7,467 nucleotides of DNA from the NCBI GenBank assembly GCA_036787815.1, contig DAIQOP010000194.1, positions 1 through 7,467 of the forward strand, written 5' to 3'. A program made the translations under genes and the position numbers. The stretch comes from DATBAK01 sp036787815 (GTDB taxonomy: Bacteria > Actinomycetota > Acidimicrobiia > IMCC26256 > PALSA-610). Positions 1 through 5,761 of this stretch are shown here, piece after piece. Numbering within the stretch: position 1 is the stretch's first letter; the number at the start of each line of letters is the position of its first letter. Under the pieces are notes generated by a model. The model ran no database searches and had not been told where the DNA came from. It worked only from the letters and a program-made list of their open reading frames with translations.

Positions 1-180
1 GAGCGCGCCGAACACGGGCAGCGCGGTCAGGGTCGTGTCGCCCCACCAGATCACGCGGTCGCCGTGCTGCACGCCGTTCGCGTCGAGCACGTGCGCGAAG
101 CGATTCGACGTGGTGTCGAAGGCCCCGAAGGTGATGGAGTCGTCGCCGAGGGTCGCGGCGTGCGGTGCGTCTCGGACCAA
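1..180 (-). CDS. AMP-dependent acyl-CoA synthetase/ligase, N-terminal fragment
   Basis: The minus frame is open from 180 to the left edge (60 codons seen). It reads LVRDAPHAATLGDDSITF, then FDTTSNRFAHVLDANGV, then HGDRVIWWGD and LPVFGAL. This is the N-terminal pattern of the ANL (AMP-binding) superfamily: a 'TF.. D..SNR.A..L...GV..GDRV' block followed by the helix that normally continues 'FGALAKLGAV'. Family members activate a carboxylic acid with ATP and load it onto CoA. The AMP-binding and catalytic motifs would lie beyond position 1, so the substrate cannot be guessed. There is no ATG; the only nearby start is a TTG at 180-178 with no Shine-Dalgarno sequence. The usual first 15 or so residues before this block are absent. 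Upstream the frame continues only as antisense of the prenyltransferase gene. The gene is therefore cut by the window on one side and probably truncated at its 5' end on the other. The family call is fairly firm; the start is not. Confidence 0.7.
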   Translation of the reverse strand, partial: MVRDAPHAATLGDDSITFGAFDTTSNRFAHVLDANGVQHGDRVIWWGDTTLTALPVFGAL

Positions 181-546
181 CCGTGGATCACCGCGGCCGA
201 GACGTGCGAAGCCGTCATCGCGCTCGACGCGATCGGGTTGAACGACACCGCGCTCGACCTCTTCACGTGGATCCAGTTCCTCCGCCACGACGACGGCGCG
301 TACTGGACCGGCGCCAACTTCGAGAACGGGTTCCATGCCGACGGCGAGCTGTTCCCCGTCGAGCAACCCACGTGGAACTCGGCCGCGGTGGTACTCGCGG
401 CGAACGCGCTCGGCGGCCACGGTCCGACCGCGGGCTTGCTGCGCGGCGAGGGCCTGCCCGGCGGGCTCACCGCCGACGAGCTCATCGAAGCCGGTGCCGA
501 GATCGAGCTCGAACGCAGCGCGGCCCGTCGTCAAGACGACAAGTAG
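160..546 (+). CDS. Prenyltransferase/squalene-cyclase-like protein, C-terminal fragment (5'-truncated)
   Basis: From about codon 160 the plus frame reads GVRCVSDQPWITAAETCE, then ALDAIGL, FTWIQFLRHDDGAYWTG and VEQPTWNSAAVVLAANAL, ending in TAG at 544-546. This resembles the C-terminal repeat of actinobacterial 'prenyltransferase' proteins of the alpha/alpha-barrel (squalene cyclase/prenyltransferase) fold. Those proteins are often encoded beside glycosyltransferases and methyltransferases, and their substrates are unknown to me. The Trp-rich 'DDGAYWTG' and 'QPTWNSAAVVLAA' segments are typical barrel-helix features. The frame stays open to position 1 and has an ATG at 64. However, residues before GVRCV do not resemble the family and are instead antisense to the acyl-CoA synthetase reading frame. 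GTG at 160 is the first start within the recognisable part, with no convincing SD. About 128 residues remain of a protein usually well over 300, so this is probably a non-functional remnant or half of a mis-joined contig. Confidence 0.6.
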   Translation: MRCVSDQPWITAAETCEAVIALDAIGLNDTALDLFTWIQFLRHDDGAYWTGANFENGFHADGELFPVEQPTWNSAAVVLAANALGGHGPTAGLLRGEGLPGGLTADELIEAGAEIELERSAARRQDDK

Positions 547-551
547 ACCGC

Positions 552-565
552 GCCGCTCACGCGGC
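552..565. terminator. Small GC hairpin between convergent genes
   Basis: GCCGC (552-556) pairs with GCGGC (561-565) around a TCAC loop. The hairpin lies in the 26-base gap between the plus-strand stop at 546 and the TGA at 573-575 that ends the extended DUF1501 frame. Its position suits a bidirectional terminator, and terminators in high-GC actinobacteria often lack a U-tract. A 5-bp GC stem is also easily found by chance at this composition. Confidence 0.25.
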
Positions 566-572
566 TCCCGGC

Positions 573-662
573 TCAGACCGCGGGCACCTTCACCAGCCCG
601 AGCGGCTGCGCGACGAACGGCGCGGTGCTGCTCTGGAACACCGGCCCGGCGTCGATCCCGAG
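573..662 (-). other. In-frame C-terminal extension of DUF1501 beyond an amber codon
   Basis: Directly after the TAG at 665-663, the same frame continues for 29 codons: LGIDAGPVFQ, SSTAPFVAQP, LGLVKVPAV. It then ends at TGA (575-573). With Trp in place of the stop, the junction would read NGLTQ-W-LGIDAGPV. This fits the 'L..WLG.d...vl...f.pl.l' C-terminus I associate with DUF1501 proteins. The full product would be 499 aa. A single TGG-to-TAG change (C to T on the plus strand at 664) would explain it. Alternatives are a sequencing error, a true nonsense mutation that leaves a mostly intact protein, or UAG read-through. The frame and codons are directly visible; the Trp expectation comes from remembered family pattern. 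Confidence 0.6.
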
Positions 663-2072
663 CTATTGCGTGAGGCCGTTCGCGAAATAGGCGCGGTAGT
701 CGATGCAGCGGGCCGGGTCGAAGATCATGTTGCCGTTCGAGTCGAGCGTCGTGAGCGGGTCGATGGTGCCGTACCGCTTGGCGCCCGCGATGCCCGTGCC
801 GATCACGAAGTGCGACGCGACCGTGCCGTGGTCGGTGCCGCCGCCGTCGACCGGCACGCGACGACCGAACTCCGACGCGGTCATGAGCAACGCGCGATCG
901 GACGCACCGAGCGCCGAGAGGGTGGTCAGGAACGCGTCGATGCCCTGATCGAGCTCGGTGTACAACGGGGCGAGCCGGTTGATCTGCTGCGAGTGCGTGT
1001 CGAAGCCGCCGAAGTTGTTGACGTAGATCACCTTGGGCGCCGCGCCCGACGCGATGAGGTGCGCCGCGACAACCAGCTGGTTCACGAGGGTGCTCGGGCT
1101 CGTGCCGCCCGCTCGAGCGCCCTGGAGCGCGACGTCGAGCCGGCCGCGCACGTCGACGGCGGCCTCGATGCCGTCGAGCACCATCTGGTGGGTGCTGTTC
1201 GACGCGGTCGCGCCCGTCGCCATCGCCTTCCACGCGTTCAGGAAGCTCGCCGTGTCGCGCTGGAGCGGCCACGGGAACGCGGGATCGAGACCGAGTGCGT
1301 CGGCGATCGTCGTCGAGTACGCCGCGTCGCCGATCATCGCCTGGCTCGCGTTGCCGATCGTCACGCCCGTGAGGGGGTCGCTCAACCCGCTCGTACCGTC
1401 GAGCACGCGGCCCAACCAGCCCGAATTTCCGAGCTCGTTCGGCCTTCCCGACCACCAGGTCGCGAGGGAGTCGAAGTGCGAGAGGTCGGGTCGCGCGTAC
1501 CCGACGCCGTGCACGATCGCGGCCCGGCCGGCACGGTAATGGCCTGCGAGCCGGGTCAGCGCCGGGTGCAGGCCGATCGTGGCGTCGAGGGTGGTCGCGG
1601 GGCTCGGCTTGACCGCGACGTCGACGCGGGCGGTCTTGTACGCGTTGCTCGCGTACGGCACCACCATGCTCAGCGAGTCGTTACCGCCCGAGAGCTCGAG
1701 CACCACCAGCGTGCGGTTGGGTGCGAACGGTCCGAGCGATCCCGGCGGGAGCACGGGGTAACCCGCGCCGCCCGCGAGCGCGTCGACGCGTTCGGGTGCG
1801 GTGATCTTGAGCAGGTACCCGCCGGAGAGCGCGACCGTCGACGCTGCGCCGACGCCCTGGAGGAAGCCCCGGCGGCTCACACCACGCGGCTCGTTCCCGA
1901 TCATCTGGCTCAGCGCCGACGCGACGCGCTCCGCCTCGATGCGCGGATCGGGTCGCGGCGCGGGCCGATCGAGATCGGTCACCGTCACGGGTGACGGCAC
2001 CGCCGCGCGACGGGGCAGCAGATCGTCGGGTTCGTGTTCGGGTTCCGACGGTTCGACGCGGACGAACGCCAT
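663..2072 (-). CDS. DUF1501 domain-containing protein with twin-arginine signal
   Basis: This encodes 469 aa, starting MAFVRVEP. ATG at 2072 is chosen because GGAG (2084-2081) lies 8 bases upstream, in the 14-base gap after DUF1800. A twin-arginine motif, SRRGFLQ (about residues 66-72), is followed by a hydrophobic stretch, GVGAASTVALSGGYLL, so export by the Tat system is likely. The preceding n-region of about 65 residues is unusually long. DUF1501 hallmarks follow: LVVLELSGGNDSLSMVVPY (about 122-140), LHPAL (168-172), GVGYARPDLSHFDS (189-202), NNFGGFDTHSQ (352-361), and TASEFGRR...GGTDHG (398-416). The family is distantly related to the alkaline phosphatase/sulfatase fold, and its substrates are not established. 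The frame ends at TAG (665-663) after FANGLTQ, where homologues typically continue with 'WLG'; see the extension entry. It is probably cotranscribed with the DUF1800 gene just upstream, a frequent partnership. Confidence 0.88.
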   Translation of the reverse strand: MAFVRVEPSEPEHEPDDLLPRRAAVPSPVTVTDLDRPAPRPDPRIEAERVASALSQMIGNEPRGVSRRGFLQGVGAASTVALSGGYLLKITAPERVDALAGGAGYPVLPPGSLGPFAPNRTLVVLELSGGNDSLSMVVPYASNAYKTARVDVAVKPSPATTLDATIGLHPALTRLAGHYRAGRAAIVHGVGYARPDLSHFDSLATWWSGRPNELGNSGWLGRVLDGTSGLSDPLTGVTIGNASQAMIGDAAYSTTIADALGLDPAFPWPLQRDTASFLNAWKAMATGATASNSTHQMVLDGIEAAVDVRGRLDVALQGARAGGTSPSTLVNQLVVAAHLIASGAAPKVIYVNNFGGFDTHSQQINRLAPLYTELDQGIDAFLTTLSALGASDRALLMTASEFGRRVPVDGGGTDHGTVASHFVIGTGIAGAKRYGTIDPLTTLDSNGNMIFDPARCIDYRAYFANGLTQ

Positions 2073-2080
2073 GGACGTGA

Positions 2081-2084
2081 CTCC
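2081..2084 (-). promoter_or_regulatory. Shine-Dalgarno site for the DUF1501 gene
   Basis: GGAG on the minus strand lies 8 bases before the ATG at 2072, inside the short gap after the DUF1800 stop (TGA, 2089-2087). It decides the DUF1501 start against a much longer upstream extension of the same open frame, which is antisense-like shadow of DUF1800. Confidence 0.7.
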
Positions 2085-2086
2085 GA

Positions 2087-3334
2087 TCAGGAGAGCTGGA
2101 ACTCGGGGCAGCCGACGGCCATCGCCATCCGGCCCTGGGCGGAGAGCTGGCCGCCGACGGCGTTCAACGTGGACGCGTCGGCGTCGTAGATCCCGAGGCG
2201 GTTGAGCACCTGCGTGGCCGTGCCGGGGATTCCCGCGCTCGTGAGCTTCACGAGGTGCAGGGTGTTCATGATCGACGCGGTGGTGAGCAACAGGGCGGGC
2301 TTCTTCGGGTACCCGGCCGGGTTGGGCGGCAGGAACGGCCGGTAATCCATGTCTTTCAGCCACGTCTGGTAGCTGCCGACCCCACCGAGCTTGCTGACGT
2401 CGGGTTGGCGCAGGGCCTGCATCACCGTGACGAGCTTCTCGACCGGCGTGCGGACCTGCGTGCGCACGGCCGCGTCCGACGTGAACACCGGGCTGGTGAC
2501 GATCGCGCGCACCAACGTCATGATGTCGTAGCCGCTGGTACGGAAGAGATCGCCCAACGCGTCCGCCGTGGCGTCGTCGGCGGGCAGACCCACGAGGCGC
2601 CGGTAGAGCTTCCCCGCGATGCGGCGCGCGGTGTGCGGGTCGGCGAGCAGCACGTTGAGCACGTCGTCGAGGTTGGCGACCGTCGCGCCGAGGAACGTCT
2701 GCGTTCCCGGCTCGTGCGTGCTCGCGTCGAAGAACGCGGCGTACGGAGCGACGCCGTGATCGACCACGCCCGTGTGGTTGATGCGCCAGCCGGTGTTGGC
2801 CTTCGCGGCCGCGACCACGTCGGCCTGCGTGTAGTGCCCGACGCCGATGGTGTGGAGCTCGCACAGCTCGCGCGCGTAGTTCTCGTTGACCCGCCGGAAC
2901 GTGTTCCATTCCTCGTCGAGGAACGAGAGCATCGCGGGGTCGCGCGCGATCGAGCGCAACATCGTCGCGAAGTTGCCCATCGCGTTCTGCCGCAACAGCA
3001 CCTGTTGCCGCATGATCAGCGACACCCCGGGCACCCCCGACAGCGCGGTCGCAAAGTGGTCGTGCCAGAACCACGTCAGCCGTTCCTCGAGCAGCCGCGG
3101 GTTCGTGGCCATCTGGCCGAGCCACCACCGCCACGCGGGCTCGGGGTCCTTGGCCGTCGTTGCCATGTTCTTGGGCACGGTGGTGAGAGCGGCCGGGATC
3201 GCGGTCGAACCGCGGTTCGCGAGCTGGGCCTCGATGAATGCCGGGAGATCGGTGATGCCGGCCACGACGTCGGGGTTGCCCCCGATGCCGAGGCGGCGCA
3301 CGACGTGCGCCTTCCGCTCTTGATCGCTCGCCAC
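2087..3334 (-). CDS. DUF1800 domain-containing protein
   Basis: This encodes 415 aa with a GTG start (MASDQERKAHVVRRLGIGG), preceded by a strong AAGGGGG ribosome site. DUF1800 signatures are present in order: RLTWFWHDHFAT (about residues 85-95), LRQNAMGNFATMLRSIARDPAML (about 114-136), NENYARELCELHTIGVG (150-166) with HYTQADV after it, TSPVF and TPVEKLV (about 280-302), and a 'PPNPAGYPKKP' segment (336-346) where many members have 'PPNVAGWPGG'. The end, CPEFQLS, is also typical. The biochemical role of the family is unknown. Its genes recurrently sit next to DUF1501 genes, as here with a 14-base gap, which suggests the two products work together. No signal peptide or membrane segment is visible, and the length is at the shorter end for the family. 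If it acts outside the cell, it would need to be co-exported with the Tat-signalled DUF1501 partner; that is inference. Confidence 0.88.
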   Translation of the reverse strand: MASDQERKAHVVRRLGIGGNPDVVAGITDLPAFIEAQLANRGSTAIPAALTTVPKNMATTAKDPEPAWRWWLGQMATNPRLLEERLTWFWHDHFATALSGVPGVSLIMRQQVLLRQNAMGNFATMLRSIARDPAMLSFLDEEWNTFRRVNENYARELCELHTIGVGHYTQADVVAAAKANTGWRINHTGVVDHGVAPYAAFFDASTHEPGTQTFLGATVANLDDVLNVLLADPHTARRIAGKLYRRLVGLPADDATADALGDLFRTSGYDIMTLVRAIVTSPVFTSDAAVRTQVRTPVEKLVTVMQALRQPDVSKLGGVGSYQTWLKDMDYRPFLPPNPAGYPKKPALLLTTASIMNTLHLVKLTSAGIPGTATQVLNRLGIYDADASTLNAVGGQLSAQGRMAMAVGCPEFQLS

Positions 3335-3337
3335 GTT

Positions 3338-3344
3338 CCCCCTT
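3338..3344 (-). promoter_or_regulatory. Shine-Dalgarno site for the DUF1800 gene
   Basis: AAGGGGG on the minus strand lies 3 bases before the GTG at 3334. It supports GTG as the DUF1800 start although no ATG is available nearby. Confidence 0.6.
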
Positions 3345-3364
3345 GGTCCGAAGCCGACGCCTCC

Positions 3365-3386
3365 GGGCCGCGTGGTACCGCGGTCC
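3365..3386. other. Hairpin in the methyltransferase-DUF1800 gap
   Basis: An 8-base inverted repeat, GGGCCGCG / CGCGGTCC, surrounds a TGGTAC loop. It is fully paired on the plus strand if one G-U pair is allowed; on the minus strand that pair becomes an A-C mismatch. It lies in the 109-base gap (3335-3443) between the methyltransferase stop and the DUF1800 start. It could be a terminator or attenuating stem for the upstream genes, or part of the DUF1800 leader. No U-tract follows, and I see no convincing -35/-10 promoter in the gap. Confidence 0.35.
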
Positions 3387-3443
3387 TGGCGTCGCCGTCC
3401 GAGCCTCAGATGTCGACCGCGAGGCGTGAATACTTGAACGCGC

Positions 3444-4082
3444 TCAGGGGCGGGCGAGGATGCGGAGGCTGCCGGTCACGGCGTGGGGCACGAATCCGTC
3501 GGCCACGGCCCGCTCCCACACGTGGAACGGGCCCTGGCCGCCGTCTTCGGGCCGCTCGAACACGTCGTGGACGGCCAGCAGCCCGCCGGATCGGAGGTGG
3601 TGGGCCCAACCGGCGTAGTCGGCCATGGCGATCGCCTCGGAGTGGCCACCGTCGACGAAGACGAACCCGAGCGGGCTCCCCCACGCCGCGGCGACGGCGG
3701 CCGAGTGGCCGACGACACCGATGACGCAATCTTCCAGCCCCGCCGCCTCGATCGTTGCCCGGAAGAACGGGAGGGTGTCCATGCGCCCGGTGGCCGGGTC
3801 GACGACCTCGAGATCGTGATGGTCCCAGCCGGCCTGGTTCTCCTCGGAGCCGCGGTGGTGGTCGACGGTGAAGAGCACGGTGCCCGCGGCCCGCGCCGCG
3901 GCACCGAGGTACACCGCCGACTTGCCGCAATAGGTGCCGACCTCGAGCAGCGGGCCGCCGGCGCGCCGCACCGCCTCGAGCGCGGCGTCGTGGAGCGCCA
4001 TGCCCTCGTCTTCGGGCATGAAGCCCTTCGCCGCGCGGGCGACCGCGAGCAGCGCAGGATCGAGCGTCGATTGGGCCGGCAC
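3444..4082 (-). CDS. Class I SAM-dependent methyltransferase (Methyltransf_24-like)
   Basis: This encodes 212 aa with a GTG start at 4082, 2 bases after the mutase stop, so translation is probably coupled. The longer open frame upstream is antisense-like or out-of-frame shadow of the mutase gene. Motif I of the Rossmann-like SAM fold is LLEVGTYCGKSAVYLG (about residues 45-60). An acidic strand-2 end with an unusual His-rich segment, TVDHHRGSEENQAGWDHHD (72-90), follows. Later come LGFVFVDGGHSEA (about 138-150), a typical post-motif strand with Asp, and GGLLAVHDVF (166-175). 'VDGGHS' followed by 'HDVF' is characteristic of methyltransferases of the Methyltransf_24/cephalosporin-hydroxylase-like group, several of which act on small molecules or sugars. 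The substrate cannot be read from sequence. Being tied to an acyl-CoA mutase is its main contextual clue. The protein is soluble, with no signal or membrane segment. Confidence 0.8.
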   Translation of the reverse strand: MPAQSTLDPALLAVARAAKGFMPEDEGMALHDAALEAVRRAGGPLLEVGTYCGKSAVYLGAAARAAGTVLFTVDHHRGSEENQAGWDHHDLEVVDPATGRMDTLPFFRATIEAAGLEDCVIGVVGHSAAVAAAWGSPLGFVFVDGGHSEAIAMADYAGWAHHLRSGGLLAVHDVFERPEDGGQGPFHVWERAVADGFVPHAVTGSLRILARP

Positions 4083-4084
4083 CG

Positions 4085-5716
4085 TCAGATCCGAGCGACT
4101 TCGACGTGCCGGCCGAACACCGACGCCAGGGTCTCGCAGATCTCGCCGACCGTCGCGTACGCGTCGGCGGCCGCGAGGAACGCGGGCATGAGGTTCGTGT
4201 TGGGCTCGGCGGCGTCGGCCCGCACGCGTGCAAGGGCCGTGGCGACGCTCGCGTCGTCGCGGTCGGCCTTCACGGTGGCGAGCCGTTTGCGCTGTTGGTC
4301 CTCGACTTCGGCGCCGATGCGCAACGTGGGCGGCGGCGGTTCGTCGTTGCCCTCCAGGAACGCCGTGACGCCGACCACCACGTGATCCCCGCGGTTCAAC
4401 TTGCGTTCGAGCTCGTACGCGGAATCGGCGATCTCGCTCTGGAACCAACCGTCTTCGACCGCCCGCAGGCATCCTTCGAGCAGTGAACCGTCGCCGAGCT
4501 CGTCGAGATGGGCGAACACCGACTCGGCGCGCGCTTCGATGTCGTCGGTGAGCGCCTCGACGTACCACGATCCGCCCAACGGATCGGCCACGTTCGCGAC
4601 CCGGGTCTCGTTCGCGATCACCTGCTGCGTGCGGAGCGCGATGCGCGCCGCCCGCTCGGTCGGGAGCGCGAGCGTCTCGTCCATCGAATTGGTGTGCAGG
4701 CTCTGCGTGCCGCCCAGCACACCGGCGAGGGCCTCGATGGCGGTCCGCACGATGTTGACCTCGGGCTGCTGCGCGGTGAGCGACACGCCGGCGGTCTGGG
4801 TGTGGAACCGCAGTTGCTGAGCCTTCGGCGCGGTCGCGCCGTAGCGGTCGCGCATCCAGCGCGCCCAGATGCGACGCGCGGCGCGGTACTTCGCGATCTC
4901 CTCGAAGAAGTCGAGGTGCGCGTTGAAGAAGAACGAGAGGCGGGGCGCGAAGCGGTCGACGTCGAGCCCCGCGGCGCGCCCGAGCTCGACGTAGGCGAAG
5001 CCGTTGGCAAGCGTGAACGCGAGCTCCTGCGCGGCGGTGCTCCCGGCTTCGCGGATGTGGTAGCCGGAGATCGAGATCGGGTGCCAGCGGGGCATCTCGG
5101 CTTCACAGAACCGGATCGTGTCGGCGACGATCCGCATCGACGGGCGGGGCGGGAAGATGTACTCCTTCTGCGCCTGGTACTCCTTCAGGATGTCGTTCTG
5201 CAGGGTGCCGCCGAGCTCGGCGCGCGGCGTCCCCTGGCGCTCGGCGTTGGCGACGAACATCGCGAGCAGGATCGCGGCGGGGCCGTTGATCGTCATCGAG
5301 GTGGTGACCGCGCCGAGATCGATGCCGCGGTAGAGGTCTTCGACGTCGGCGAGCGTGTCGATCGCGACGCCGCACTTGCCGACCTCACCCAGCGCCAGCG
5401 GGTCGTCGGAGTCGCGGCCCATGAGGGTCGGGAGATCGAACGCCGTCGACAGGCCGTCACCACCGGCGTCGAGCAGCTCGTGGAACCGGCGGTTGGTGTC
5501 GGGCGCGATACCGAACCCCGCGAACATCCGCATCGTCCAGAGCTTCGAGCGGTACATCGATGCGTACGGCCCGCGCGTGTAGGGGTACCGGCCCGGGAAC
5601 TCGCCGTCGTCGGGCCCGTAGACCGGATCGACCTCGGTTCCCGACAGGCTCGTGAAGTCGGCCTCGCGCGTGGGTGCCGCCTCGAATGCCGCCCGCCACT
5701 CCTCGCGTGCGTTCAC
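4085..5716 (-). CDS. Acyl-CoA mutase large subunit (isobutyryl-CoA mutase-like)
   Basis: This encodes 543 aa with a GTG start (MNAREEWRAAFE) and a weak, closely spaced AGGGG. It is a clear methylmalonyl-CoA mutase-family TIM barrel: YPYTRGPYASMYRSKLWTM (44-62), MFAGFG (64-69), GLSTAFDLPTLMGRDSDDP (88-106), GGTLQNDILKEY (169-180), AQKEYIFPPRPSMR (182-195), ISISGYHIREAG (214-225), and TNSMDETLALPTE (342-354). Aligned without gaps to Propionibacterium MCM numbering, Tyr89 is Phe65, Arg207 is Gln183, and His244 is conserved as His220. Phe/Gln is the isobutyryl-CoA mutase pattern; Tyr/Arg would be needed to bind the methylmalonyl carboxylate. The Asp of 2-hydroxyisobutyryl-CoA mutase is absent (Ala92). 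The chain ends without the DxHxxG B12-binding domain, so a separate small subunit is required and is not in this window. It likely catalyses a B12-dependent carbon-skeleton rearrangement of an acyl-CoA. The exact substrate is unproven. Confidence 0.9.
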   Translation of the reverse strand: MNAREEWRAAFEAAPTREADFTSLSGTEVDPVYGPDDGEFPGRYPYTRGPYASMYRSKLWTMRMFAGFGIAPDTNRRFHELLDAGGDGLSTAFDLPTLMGRDSDDPLALGEVGKCGVAIDTLADVEDLYRGIDLGAVTTSMTINGPAAILLAMFVANAERQGTPRAELGGTLQNDILKEYQAQKEYIFPPRPSMRIVADTIRFCEAEMPRWHPISISGYHIREAGSTAAQELAFTLANGFAYVELGRAAGLDVDRFAPRLSFFFNAHLDFFEEIAKYRAARRIWARWMRDRYGATAPKAQQLRFHTQTAGVSLTAQQPEVNIVRTAIEALAGVLGGTQSLHTNSMDETLALPTERAARIALRTQQVIANETRVANVADPLGGSWYVEALTDDIEARAESVFAHLDELGDGSLLEGCLRAVEDGWFQSEIADSAYELERKLNRGDHVVVGVTAFLEGNDEPPPPTLRIGAEVEDQQRKRLATVKADRDDASVATALARVRADAAEPNTNLMPAFLAAADAYATVGEICETLASVFGRHVEVARI

Positions 5717-5761
5717 GCCCCTAGTCTCGCAGACAGGTCACGACGCCCTCACCTGCGGTTC

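Noticed and set aside
1..159. Extending the prenyltransferase to the ATG at 64 or off the left edge.
   Set aside because: The added residues do not resemble the family and are antisense to a better-supported acyl-CoA synthetase frame.
165..1994. Long plus-strand open frame of 609 codons antisense to DUF1501.
   Set aside because: Arg/Ala/Val-rich low-complexity translation with no family motifs; it is the expected high-GC shadow of the strongly supported minus-strand gene.
663..3134. A continuous 823-codon minus frame suggesting a larger DUF1501 protein or a fusion.
   Set aside because: The part upstream of 2072 is an out-of-frame shadow of DUF1800. The ATG at 2072 has a good SD and family-like length.
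3371..3383. CGTGGTACCGCGG on the plus strand resembles the conserved T-box antiterminator core (GGTGGNACCGCG).
   Set aside because: There is no room for stem I, since upstream plus-strand sequence is antisense to DUF1800. Both flanking genes are on the minus strand, and no aminoacyl-tRNA synthetase or amino-acid gene follows. The match is explained by a GC-rich hairpin.
2255..3724. Long plus-strand open frame of 489 codons antisense to DUF1800 and the methyltransferase.
   Set aside because: It spans two real minus-strand genes and an intergenic gap, and has shadow-like Arg-rich composition.
4085..5716. Naming the mutase as methylmalonyl-CoA mutase (mutA/mutB).
   Set aside because: The carboxylate-binding Tyr and Arg are replaced by Phe65 and Gln183, and the C-terminal B12 domain is absent.
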